Assembly (NCBI GenBank): GCA_023443705.1
Contig: JAEZTD010000308.1
Span: forward strand, 1 to 9,988
DNA from: Bacillota bacterium
GTDB lineage: Bacteria; Bacillota; Clostridia; Christensenellales; Aristaeellaceae
Direction: 5' to 3'
DNA: 9,988 bases
Below are positions 1 to 7,149 of this stretch, in pieces (position 1 is the stretch's first letter; each line of letters begins with the position of its first letter). The notes beneath the pieces were generated by a model. The model saw only the letters and a program-made list of their open reading frames with translations. It was not told the origin of the DNA and did not search any database. A program made the translations under genes and the position numbers.

Positions 1-1
1 G

Positions 2-18
2 TATAATACGTATATACT
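2..18 (+). promoter_or_regulatory. Possible -10 region for the DUF4332 gene
   Basis: An AT-rich patch at the window edge contains TATAAT (2-7) and, overlapping the palindrome GTATATAC (10-17), TATACT (13-18). Either could be a SigA-type -10 box for the gene starting at 64. The matching -35 box would lie outside the window, so this is only a suggestion. Confidence 0.3.
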
Positions 19-63
19 TAACAACAAGATCGTTGGTGCGTAACGAGAAAGAGAGGGTGTAAC

Positions 64-468
64 ATGGCAAGGCTGAGCGATATCGAGGGCATCGGCGGGG
101 TGTACGAGGGCAAGCTCAACGCGGCGGGGATTGAGACGGTGGAGGAGTATCTTTCGGCCTGCCGCACGCCCGCGAACCGGGAGGCGCTGTCGGAAAGGAC
201 GGGCATCTCTTTGGCGCTGATTCTTGAGTGGGCGAACCACGCGGATCTGTACCGCATCAAGGGCATCGGCAGCGAGTACGCCGACCTCCTTGAGGAGGCC
301 GGCGTGGATACCGTGCCGGAGCTGGCGCAGCGGAACCCCGAAAACCTTCACAAGAAGCTCAAGGAGATCAACGACGAAAAGGAGCTGGTGCGCAGGCTGC
401 CCAGCGAGGGCGAAGTGGCGGACTGGGTCGCGCAGGCGAAAGAACTGCCCAGGACGCTGACGTATTAG
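64..468 (+). CDS. DUF4332 helix-hairpin-helix protein
   Basis: This 134-residue protein looks like a DUF4332 family member, built of two helix-hairpin-helix-like units. The first is around residues 7-23 (IEGIGGVYEGKLNAAGI) and the second around 65-81 (IKGIGSEYADLLEEAGV). Each is followed by a helix beginning with a TV-E-L/Y pattern (ETVEEYL, DTVPELA). Such motifs usually bind DNA backbone or mediate protein contacts, but no specific role is established for the family. There is no signal peptide or membrane segment. The ATG start is supported by AGAGGG at 52-57, six bases upstream. The gene stands about 210 bases before the cas operon, with a separate promoter between them, so I see no reason to make it part of the CRISPR system. 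Confidence 0.8.
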   Translation: MARLSDIEGIGGVYEGKLNAAGIETVEEYLSACRTPANREALSERTGISLALILEWANHADLYRIKGIGSEYADLLEEAGVDTVPELAQRNPENLHKKLKEINDEKELVRRLPSEGEVADWVAQAKELPRTLTY

Positions 469-521
469 CGTTCGCGCGTAAGGCGCTGAATTGCTTGCGT
501 TGCGGGCGTACATTCCGGATT

Positions 522-553
522 TAAGGCGCGGGGCACAGTTGCCTCACGCCTTA
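522..553. other. Long imperfect hairpin between the DUF4332 gene and cas3
   Basis: TAAGGCG (522-528) is perfectly complementary to CGCCTTA (547-553). Inside it, after a one-base mismatch, G530-C545 and G531-T544 pair, then GGCA (532-535) pairs with TGCC (540-543) around a CAGT loop. This gives about 13 pairs in 32 bases. No T-run follows on either strand, so it is not a standard intrinsic terminator. It could still end transcription of the upstream gene or act as a regulatory or protein-binding site before the cas promoter. TAAGGCG also occurs at 479-485 as a direct copy of the left arm. Confidence 0.6.
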
Positions 554-623
554 GGCTGTGCGCATAATAGTGACCATAAGAATTATAATATACAAAAACA
601 GATCAAATAATGCCTCAAAAGAA

Positions 624-652
624 TTGATTAGTTCGGTGTTACGTTCTATAAT
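624..652 (+). promoter_or_regulatory. SigA/sigma70-like promoter of the cas operon
   Basis: The -35 box TTGATT (624-629) and the perfect -10 box TATAAT (647-652) are separated by 17 bases. They lie in an AT-rich island (about 562-657) that contrasts with the GC-rich genes on both sides. Transcription would begin near 659, only a few bases before the strong ribosome binding site at 667-674, leaving a leader of roughly 23 nt before the proposed cas3 start. A second TATAAT at 584-589 lacks a good -35 box. TTGCCT (539-544) with CATAAT (563-568) at 18 nt is a weaker alternative that overlaps the hairpin. Confidence 0.7.
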
Positions 653-666
653 TGAATGTGGGATCG

Positions 667-684
667 AAAGGAGGCGATTTTATA
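667..684 (+). promoter_or_regulatory. Strong ribosome binding site that places the cas3 start at an ATA codon
   Basis: AAAGGAGG (667-674) is a near-perfect Shine-Dalgarno sequence. The in-frame codon at ideal distance, seven bases downstream, is ATA (682-684). The only ordinary in-frame starts nearby are TTG at 652 and GTG at 658. TTG 652 overlaps the -10 box, and GTG 658 sits at the predicted transcription start. Both lie upstream of this ribosome binding site. Confidence 0.65.
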
Positions 685-3042
685 CTTGCGCATATCCGCA
701 GTTCGGACGCAGCGCGCCAAACCCTGCAGGAGCACGTGCGGTCCGTGGCTCTCCTGGCGGAAAAGTCACTGACGCCGCTGGGTCTCGGGCAAACGGCACG
801 GCTCTCCGGGCTTCTGCACGACTTCGGCAAGGGCACATCGGGCTTTCGCGACTACCTGATCTGGTGCCACGCCCACCCCGGTGAGCGAAGATCTGGGCCT
901 TCCCACGCCCCCGCCGGCGCGGTCTACACCCACGAGCGGTGGTTCCATGGAGATTACTGGCAGAAGCTGACGGCGCAGGTCGTCTCGATGGCGGTTTACG
1001 GGCACCACGCCGGGCTTCCGGATTGCCTGAATGCCGAAGGGCAGTCTCCTTACCTGAACGCCCTCGGCGAGGACGTGAAGCGGGATATTCACTATCGCGA
1101 GGCGAGGAATTACTTCCTCTCGGAGGTCGCGGGCGAGGAAGAACTGGACGCGCTGTTTGAATCGGCCTGGGGCGAGGTGCGCGCTTTTCTCGATCGCGGG
1201 GACAGGCGCGGCCACCACTTCGCGGCGGGGATGCTCTCCCGGCTGCTCCTGAGCGCGGTGGTGGACGCCGACCGGTGGGATTCCGCCGCTTTCGAGCGCG
1301 GCGAAGCGCCGTCGCTGCCCGAGGAAGACCCGCCGGACTGGCCTCGGCTCCTCGGCGCGCTTGAAGGCTGGATGGTGGAAAGGTTCACGAAAAAATCCCA
1401 TGTCAACGACGTCCGCGCAGAGATTCTCAAAGCCTTTGTGGGCGGCGCGGCACAACCCCAAGGCATTTTCACGGCCACCGTGCCCACCGGCGGCGGCAAG
1501 ACGCTGGCCAGCCTTCGCTTCGCCCTCGCCCATGCGGCGAAGGAATCAAGCGCGAAAATCCCCGGTCAAAGTAGTCTGCGCCGCGTCTTTTACATCATTC
1601 CCTACAACACCATTCTGGACCAGAACGCCGCGGTCATCCGCGAGGCGCTGGGCGGCTATGACATATTGGAGCACCACAGCGGCGTGACGCGGGACAGCGA
1701 AGAGGAATACGCCGCCCACCGCCGCCTGACGGAGCGCTGGGACGAGGGCATCATTCTGACTTCGATGGTGCAATACCTGAACACCCTCTTTCGCAAGGAG
1801 AACACCGACGCCCGGCGCATGCGCGCGCTGGCGGGCTCCGTCCTCATATTTGACGAGGTTCAGGCACTGCCCAAGAACTGCACGCGCCTGTTTGAGGAGA
1901 GCCTGAAGTTTCTGGTGGAAAACTGCGGCTGCACCGCGCTGATACTGACCGCCACACAGCCCAGCTTGAACATCGAGCGGCGGGAGCTGATCCCCAACGT
2001 GCCCGCGCTTTTCGGCGCGCTACGACGCGTCCGGTACGTGGAAGAATCCCGAGTTCCCCGGGGCAACGAACGGGCCGCGGCGGACCTCGCCGCGCTCTAC
2101 CAAGAACACCGCGCGGTGCTTTTGGTGGTCAACACCAAACGGGTGGCGAGGGACATCTTCCGGCGTGTCCGCGAACTCGCGGGGCCGGAAGCCTGGTGCG
2201 CCCACCTGTCGACCGAAATGTGCCCGGCGCACCGGCTGGAAGCGCTGGCGGAAATCCGGGCGCGCCTCGACGCAAAAAAGCCGGTGCTCTTAATCTCCAC
2301 GCAGCTTATCGAGGCCGGTGTGGACCTCAGCTTTCCGGTGGTGGTGCGCAGCCTCGCATCGCTGCCCAGCGTGATTCAGGCGGGAGGGCGCTGCAACCGA
2401 AACGGGGAAGCGTCCCTCGGCACGGTATACATCTGGAAGCTTCAGGAGGAGAGCCTGGACAGGCTGACCGAAATCCGGAAAGGGCAGGAGATTTCCGACG
2501 AGATCCTGCGCCATCTCGAAACGAACCCTGGCGAGCCCGGCGACCCGGCGGTCATCGCGCGATACTTCGACAAGGAGCGCAAGGAATTCGCGAAGGACCT
2601 GGCCTACCCGTACAAAGAGGACGGGTGGGAATCAAACTTCGTCGAGATGCTTTCCCGGAACGAAAAATGCGCCAATGCAGCCAAGGATCGCCTGGACGAT
2701 CCGCTCCCCGGCCTCGCGATCCGCCAGCGCTTCCGCGCGGCGGGAGAGCACTTCAAAGTCATTGACGCGCCCACCCGGAGCGTCCTCACACCCTGGCGGG
2801 TGGGCGAGGAGATCATCTTGGCGCTTGCCGCCGCTCCGTCCATGAAGGATGAAATCGCGCTCCTCCGCCGCGCGCAGCGTTACAGCGTCAACCTGTATGA
2901 GCATGCGTTTCGGGGGCTCGAGGCCCGGGGCGCGCTGTTTAGCCTGGGCGAAACCGGCGCCATCGCGCTGAGAAAGGAGTTTTACGACGGCGCGACCGGC
3001 GTGCGCCTCGAAGGCGGGGAACTGGACTATCTGGAGATCTGA
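682..3042 (+). CDS. cas3: CRISPR-associated helicase-nuclease Cas3, type I-C
   Basis: Cas3 is recruited by target-bound Cascade and unwinds and degrades the foreign DNA. Numbering from the proposed ATA start (786 residues), the N-terminal HD nuclease domain shows EH (17-18), the LLHDFGK motif (H46, D47), SHAPAGA (H75) and GHHAGLPD (H108-H109). The SF2 helicase follows: Walker A TVPTGGGKT (266-274), a DEVQ box (391-394), TATQ (423-426), STQLIEAGVDLS (539-550) and QAGGRCNRNG (566-575). The rest is the Cas3 C-terminal region. AHIR near the N terminus matches the usual I-C beginning (M-x-I-A-H-I-R). Length is normal and no motif is broken. The start is uncertain: gene callers would take TTG 652 or GTG 658, but promoter and ribosome binding site point to ATA 682. 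First gene of the operon; cas5c follows after 14 bases. Confidence 0.95.
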   Translation: MLAHIRSSDAARQTLQEHVRSVALLAEKSLTPLGLGQTARLSGLLHDFGKGTSGFRDYLIWCHAHPGERRSGPSHAPAGAVYTHERWFHGDYWQKLTAQVVSMAVYGHHAGLPDCLNAEGQSPYLNALGEDVKRDIHYREARNYFLSEVAGEEELDALFESAWGEVRAFLDRGDRRGHHFAAGMLSRLLLSAVVDADRWDSAAFERGEAPSLPEEDPPDWPRLLGALEGWMVERFTKKSHVNDVRAEILKAFVGGAAQPQGIFTATVPTGGGKTLASLRFALAHAAKESSAKIPGQSSLRRVFYIIPYNTILDQNAAVIREALGGYDILEHHSGVTRDSEEEYAAHRRLTERWDEGIILTSMVQYLNTLFRKENTDARRMRALAGSVLIFDEVQALPKNCTRLFEESLKFLVENCGCTALILTATQPSLNIERRELIPNVPALFGALRRVRYVEESRVPRGNERAAADLAALYQEHRAVLLVVNTKRVARDIFRRVRELAGPEAWCAHLSTEMCPAHRLEALAEIRARLDAKKPVLLISTQLIEAGVDLSFPVVVRSLASLPSVIQAGGRCNRNGEASLGTVYIWKLQEESLDRLTEIRKGQEISDEILRHLETNPGEPGDPAVIARYFDKERKEFAKDLAYPYKEDGWESNFVEMLSRNEKCANAAKDRLDDPLPGLAIRQRFRAAGEHFKVIDAPTRSVLTPWRVGEEIILALAAAPSMKDEIALLRRAQRYSVNLYEHAFRGLEARGALFSLGETGAIALRKEFYDGATGVRLEGGELDYLEI

Positions 3043-3056
3043 CGGGAGGTGAGCAA

Positions 3057-3827
3057 TTGAAACACAGAAATCAGGTGGAGTTCAAGGTCTACGGCGAATA
3101 CGCGCTGTTCAGCGACCCGGTCACGCGCCTGGGCGGGGAGAAGTTCTCCTATCAGGTGCCGACCTACCAGGCGCTCAAGGGCATCGCGGAGAGCATCTAC
3201 TGGAAGCCCACGTTCATCTGGGTCATCGACGAGGCGCGCGTGATGAACGCCATCCGCACCGAGGCGAAGAACATCCGCCCCATCAACTACACGGACCCGG
3301 GCAACACCCTCTCGGTATACACCTACCTTCGCAAGGTGTGCTACCACGTCCGTGCCCACTTCGTCTGGAATGAGCACCGGTCGGAACTCGAAGGCGACCG
3401 GGACGAGCACAAGCACCACAATATCGCGCGGCGCATGATCGAGCGGGGCGGGCGGCGGGACATCTTCCTCGGCACCCGGGAGTGCCAGGGGTACGTGGAG
3501 CCCTGCGACTTCGACGAAGGCGAGAGCTTCTACAAGGAATGCGGCCGGCTGGACTTTGGGCTGATGGTGCACGGCTTCGACTACCCGGACGAGACGGGGC
3601 GGGACATGCTTTCGGTAAGGCTGTGGCGCGCGTACATGGAAAACGGCCTTATTCGCTTCCCGACCCCCGGCGAGTGCGATCCGAAGCTTACGCGGGACAT
3701 CCGCCCGATGAAGGCCAAGGCCTTTGGCGACGGAAACTTCTCCGGCCTCGGGGAGGAAGGTCTCATCGATCTATGGAAGGGAGGCGTTTCGGATGGGCTG
3801 GATGCAGAACCTGTGCCAGACCTATGA
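3057..3827 (+). CDS. cas5c: Cas5c (Cas5d), pre-crRNA processing endonuclease and Cascade subunit
   Basis: In type I-C there is no Cas6. Cas5c itself cuts the repeat RNA at the base of its hairpin and then caps the 5' end of the crRNA in Cascade. This 256-residue protein carries the typical N-terminal strand (VEFKVYGEYALFSDPV, 7-22), the segment TYQALKGIAESIYWKP (36-51), and DEHKHHN (116-122) followed by GGRRDIFLGTRECQGYVEP (131-149). By comparison with Bacillus halodurans Cas5d (Tyr46, Lys116, His117), the likely catalytic residues are Tyr48, Lys119 and His120. That assignment is mine and unaligned. Translation starts at TTG 3057, seven bases after GGAGG (3045-3049). The last 35 bases overlap cas8c, which gives Cas5c a short acidic tail ending AEPVPDL. 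Confidence 0.95.
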   Translation: MKHRNQVEFKVYGEYALFSDPVTRLGGEKFSYQVPTYQALKGIAESIYWKPTFIWVIDEARVMNAIRTEAKNIRPINYTDPGNTLSVYTYLRKVCYHVRAHFVWNEHRSELEGDRDEHKHHNIARRMIERGGRRDIFLGTRECQGYVEPCDFDEGESFYKECGRLDFGLMVHGFDYPDETGRDMLSVRLWRAYMENGLIRFPTPGECDPKLTRDIRPMKAKAFGDGNFSGLGEEGLIDLWKGGVSDGLDAEPVPDL

Positions 3828-5646
3828 CAACATGCTGGGCTCCGACGCCTTCACGGACGGCGATCACCCGCTGGTGCCGGCGGGCTTTATCGAAAAGAAG
3901 GCGGCCATCCACGTCACGCTGACGGCGGCGGGCGGCTTCGCCCACGCGGTGCGCTTTGAAAAGGGCGAAGAAACCCAGGTCGTCCCCAGTTCTCCCGAGG
4001 CGGAGGGGCGCACCATAAAACCCTTTCCCTATCCGCTTTGCGAGCAGCTCCGGTACGTGGCGGGGGACATTTGCGAGGGAGAAAATCTCTTCTACGACCT
4101 TTACATCGAGGAACTCTCCGACTGGTGCGCCCAAGCGGACGCGCCGCCCAAGCTCGCGCTGCTCCGGGACTATCTGACGCAGAAGCGCCTGATGCGGGAC
4201 ATGGTGGCTTCCGGCTTTTCCGTGGACGCGGAGAAGGACCAAAAGGGGATCGTATGCTTCTCCGTCCAGAGCTACGAAACAGAGGAGACGGCCCTCTGGC
4301 GGCGGGCGGACGTTCAGGAAAGCTGGCTTCGGCGGCTCAGCGAACGCATGGGCGGCGCCGCGCTCTGCTACGTGGCGGGCGAACCGCTCCCCGCGCTGGA
4401 AAACCATCCGAAGCTGCAGGGCAATGCCAAGCTGATCTCCGCCAAGGACGACAAGACGGTTTTTCAGTACCGTGGGCGCTTTGAGGATCCTGCTCAGGCG
4501 GTTTCAGTCAGTTTTGATGCGTCGATCAAGGCCCACAACGCGCTGATCTGGCTTCTGAAGCGCCAGGGCTTCGACCGCTACGGCATGAAGGTGGTGGCGT
4601 GGTCGACCGGCGGGCGGGAAGTGCCTTCCCCCGTGGAGGACGACGATTTCGGCTATCTGGACGAGGAGGCCGTCCGACAGGCGGACACCTTCGAAGCCTA
4701 CGGCCGCGTCATCGCGGAGGCCACCAACGGCCTTATCCGGGATCTGGGCGTCTGGAAGAAGGAGCGGACCGACCGTGTGGTGATCCTCGGCCTCGAAGCC
4801 GCCACCACCGGCCGCATGTCCATCAACTACTATCAGGAGATGCCCGGCGGCGAGTACGCCCAGCGGCTCGAGCGATGGTTTCGCGGTTGCATGTGGGAGG
4901 CGCGCCGGATCGAGGGGCCGAAGGAAAACCGCCGGATGGCGACGCATTTCTTTACGCCATCGCCCCTCGAAATCGCCACCGCCGTGCTGGGAAAGTCCGC
5001 CACCGACATCGCCCGCGGCGACATGCGCGGCGACAAGGCCGCAACCAAGCTGATGCGCCAGCTGCGGCTGCGGCTGCTCCGGTGCGTCGTGGACGCTTCG
5101 CCGCTGCCCCACGACATCGTGCTGAGCGCCGTCCGCCGCGTAAGCGCGCCCCGGGGCTTTACCAACAAGGACGGGCGCTGGCTGGAGTACGAATGGCGGC
5201 TTTCGCTTTCGGTGGCCTGCGCGCTTTTTCGCATGCAGCAGGTGGGACAAGGGAAGGAGGGATACGACGTGGGACTCAACGAAAAGTGCAGCGACCGCGA
5301 CTACCTGTACGGGCGCTTGCTGGCGCTTTGCGACATGGTCGAGTACAGCGCGATGGACAGGGACGCGCTCCGGCAGACCAACGCCATAAGGTACATGCAG
5401 ATGTTCCAGCAGCGCCCCTTTGAGATGTGGCCGAGGCTCCAGATTCTGGTTCGGCCCTACATGTCAAAGCTCAGCGACAAGGGCGGATTCTACAGAAAGC
5501 TCATCGGCCAAGTCGAAATGCTCTTCAACGAAGAAGACAGAAAATCCGAACAGCCCCTCGGCGGGTTTTATCTCCATGGCTACTACTGCCAGCGCCAGGC
5601 GCTGTTCACCAAAAAGGAAGAGGCGAAAGGAGCGGAAAACACATGA
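3793..5646 (+). CDS. cas8c: Cas8c (Csd1), large subunit of type I-C Cascade
   Basis: Cas8c recognises the PAM and helps open target DNA. The 617-residue protein has Csd1 hallmarks: MGWMQNLCQTYD at the N terminus, LCYVAGE (191-197), ENHPKLQGNAKLISAKD (203-219), YRGRF (226-230) and ASIKAHNALIWL (243-254). I chose ATG 3793 because AAGGGAGG (3777-3784) lies eight bases before it and the protein then begins as its homologues do. An upstream TTG at 3724 would add 23 unrelated residues. The gene overlaps cas5c by 35 bases and cas7c by four (ATGA), suggesting translational coupling. Its 3' part also encodes a separately translated small subunit starting at GTG 5269, codon 493. Confidence 0.95.
   Translation: MGWMQNLCQTYDNMLGSDAFTDGDHPLVPAGFIEKKAAIHVTLTAAGGFAHAVRFEKGEETQVVPSSPEAEGRTIKPFPYPLCEQLRYVAGDICEGENLFYDLYIEELSDWCAQADAPPKLALLRDYLTQKRLMRDMVASGFSVDAEKDQKGIVCFSVQSYETEETALWRRADVQESWLRRLSERMGGAALCYVAGEPLPALENHPKLQGNAKLISAKDDKTVFQYRGRFEDPAQAVSVSFDASIKAHNALIWLLKRQGFDRYGMKVVAWSTGGREVPSPVEDDDFGYLDEEAVRQADTFEAYGRVIAEATNGLIRDLGVWKKERTDRVVILGLEAATTGRMSINYYQEMPGGEYAQRLERWFRGCMWEARRIEGPKENRRMATHFFTPSPLEIATAVLGKSATDIARGDMRGDKAATKLMRQLRLRLLRCVVDASPLPHDIVLSAVRRVSAPRGFTNKDGRWLEYEWRLSLSVACALFRMQQVGQGKEGYDVGLNEKCSDRDYLYGRLLALCDMVEYSAMDRDALRQTNAIRYMQMFQQRPFEMWPRLQILVRPYMSKLSDKGGFYRKLIGQVEMLFNEEDRKSEQPLGGFYLHGYYCQRQALFTKKEEAKGAENT
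5269..5646 (+). CDS. cas11c: Cas11c, small Cascade subunit from an internal start in cas8c
   Basis: Inside cas8c and in the same frame, AAGGAGGG (5254-5261) is followed at about eight bases by GTG 5269, giving a 125-residue product identical to the C terminus of Cas8c. Type I-C systems of Desulfovibrio vulgaris are known to make a small Cas11-like subunit from such an internal start, and two copies line the belly of Cascade. Size and position fit well. The predicted protein is helical and rich in charged residues: CSDRDYLYGRLLALCDMVE (7-25), then a middle helix around FEMWPRLQILVRPYMSKL (51-68), then a helix around FYRKLIGQVEMLFNEED (74-90). The start was chosen purely on the ribosome binding site and known family behaviour. 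Standard annotation would miss it. Confidence 0.8.
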   Translation: MGLNEKCSDRDYLYGRLLALCDMVEYSAMDRDALRQTNAIRYMQMFQQRPFEMWPRLQILVRPYMSKLSDKGGFYRKLIGQVEMLFNEEDRKSEQPLGGFYLHGYYCQRQALFTKKEEAKGAENT

Positions 5647-6494
5647 CGCTGAACAACAAGATTGATTTTGCGCTGGTCTTTACCGTCCGCAACGCAAACC
5701 CGAACGGCGACCCCTTGGATGGCAACCGCCCCCGGACGACCTATGACGGCCTGGGCGAGGTTTCGGACGTCTGCCTGAAGCGGAAAATCCGCAACCGGCT
5801 GCTGGATGAGGGCGAATCGATCTTCGTCCAGTCAGACGACCGCAGGAGCGACGGCTTCCGCTCGCTGAAAGAGCGCGCCGACGCCCAGCCGGAGCTGCGC
5901 GCCCTCGCCCAGAAGGGCCTGAGGCAGGAGTACGGAAAAAAGGCCTGCGAGCTCTGGTATGACGTGCGCGCCTTCGGCCAGGTTTTTGCCTTCAAAAAGG
6001 GCAAGTCCGGCGAGGACGAAAGCGACGCCGTCTCCATCGGCATCCGCGGCCCGGTGTCCATCCAGCACGCCTTCAGCCTGGAGCCGGTCACCGTGACCAG
6101 CTCCCAGATCACCAAGTCCGTTAACCTGGAGACCGGCGCGGACCCGGACAAAAAGGGCTCCGACACCATGGGCATGAAGCACCGGGTGGATTCCGGCGTG
6201 TACATGACCTTCGGCGCCGTCAACGTGCAGTGCGCGCAGAAGACCGGCTTCTCCGAGGAAGACGCCGAAAAGCTCAAGGAAGCGCTGCGCACGCTGTTCC
6301 GAAACGACGCCACCTCCGCCCGGCCGGATGGCAGCATGGAAGTCACCAAGCTCGTCTGGTGGCGGCACAACTGCCCGAACGGACAGTACTCTTCCGCAAA
6401 ACTGCGCCGCACGCTGACGGTCTCTGGAGACGGGCTCTCCGTCACCACGGAGGACCTTCCCGGCCTCACCCCCGAGGTCATCGACGGTGAATGA
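5643..6494 (+). CDS. cas7c: Cas7c (Csd2), crRNA-binding backbone subunit
   Basis: Cas7c polymerises along the crRNA spacer to form the backbone of Cascade. The 283-residue protein begins MTLNNKIDFALVFTV and carries the Csd2 signature NANPNGDPLDGNRPR (17-31). These are followed by a GPVSIQHAFSLEPVTVTSSQ stretch and KHRVDSGVYM near the middle, all typical of the I-C Cas7 RAMP fold. The ATG at 5643 overlaps the cas8c stop (ATGA) and has AAAGGAG at 5626-5632. A frame-open extension upstream to 5427 lies entirely within cas8c in another frame and is not real. Its 3' end overlaps cas4 by eight bases. Cas7 is needed in several copies per complex, but I see no extra regulatory signal to raise its output beyond this coupling. 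Confidence 0.95.
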   Translation: MTLNNKIDFALVFTVRNANPNGDPLDGNRPRTTYDGLGEVSDVCLKRKIRNRLLDEGESIFVQSDDRRSDGFRSLKERADAQPELRALAQKGLRQEYGKKACELWYDVRAFGQVFAFKKGKSGEDESDAVSIGIRGPVSIQHAFSLEPVTVTSSQITKSVNLETGADPDKKGSDTMGMKHRVDSGVYMTFGAVNVQCAQKTGFSEEDAEKLKEALRTLFRNDATSARPDGSMEVTKLVWWRHNCPNGQYSSAKLRRTLTVSGDGLSVTTEDLPGLTPEVIDGE

Positions 6495-7149
6495 CGACCG
6501 GGACTTTCTGATGCTCTCCGGGCTCAACCACTTTCGCTTCTGCCGGCGGAGCTGGGCGCTGGTGCACATCGAACAGCAGTGGGCTGAAAACGCGCTGACG
6601 CTGGAGGGCCACTACCTGCATGAACTTGTCCACGACGAGGGCTTTACCGAAAAGCGGGGCTCCTTGCTTTTGTCCCGCGGGATGCCCGTACGGTCGCAGG
6701 CGCTTGGGATTACCGGCGCCTGCGACATGGTGGAGCTGACCCAGGCGGAGGACGGTGTTCCCATCGAAGGGCGGCCGGGGCGGTGGAAGGTCTACCCCGT
6801 CGAGTACAAGCGCGGCCGCCCGGATCCAACCGGTGCGCACGAATGGCAGCTGTGCGCTCAGGCGCTGTGCTTGGAGGAGATGTTCGTGACCGATATCCCC
6901 GAAGGCGCGGTCTACTACGGCGAGATGCGCAGGCGCGTGAAGGTGCCCCTGACGCCCGAACTGCGCGCCGAGGTGCGCTCGGCCATCCGCGAGATGCATG
7001 GCCTCGTCGAGCGCGGCCACACGCCCAGAGTATCCCCGAAAAAGGCCTGCGGCGGTTGCTCGCTGAAGGAGATTTGCAGGCCGGACCTCATGAAGGCCGC
7101 CTCCGCTGCGGAATACGTGGCAGGGGTGCTCGCGGAGGAAACGCTATGA
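6487..7149 (+). CDS. cas4: Cas4, RecB-like nuclease for prespacer and PAM processing
   Basis: Cas4 trims prespacers and ensures that those with the right PAM are inserted in the right direction, working with Cas1. The 220-residue protein shows the RecB-type nuclease residues GACD (D80), VEYKRG (E106, K108) and a downstream Q121 in HEWQLCAQALCLEE. The four cysteines expected to hold an iron-sulfur cluster are C19 (in FRFCRRSW) and C188, C191 and C197 (CGGCSLKEIC). Start GTG 6487 lies eight bases after GAGGT (6474-6478) and overlaps the cas7c end. The stop overlaps the cas1 start (ATGA). Length and motifs are those of a complete I-C Cas4. Confidence 0.93.
   Translation: MNDDRDFLMLSGLNHFRFCRRSWALVHIEQQWAENALTLEGHYLHELVHDEGFTEKRGSLLLSRGMPVRSQALGITGACDMVELTQAEDGVPIEGRPGRWKVYPVEYKRGRPDPTGAHEWQLCAQALCLEEMFVTDIPEGAVYYGEMRRRVKVPLTPELRAEVRSAIREMHGLVERGHTPRVSPKKACGGCSLKEICRPDLMKAASAAEYVAGVLAEETL

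Noticed and set aside
558..884. Open frame of 108 codons crossing the cas promoter into cas3
   Set aside because: It is in a different frame from cas3, runs over the promoter, and its translation has no protein-like features.
3724..3792. Upstream TTG start for cas8c
   Set aside because: It adds 23 residues inside cas5c with no ribosome binding site, while ATG 3793 has AAGGGAGG at eight bases and gives the usual Csd1 N terminus.
4504..5250. Long antisense open frame opposite cas8c (248 codons), and similar ones opposite cas3, cas5c and cas7c
   Set aside because: Long antisense frames are common opposite GC-rich codons. These have no recognisable motifs and the sense strand encodes well-supported Cas proteins.
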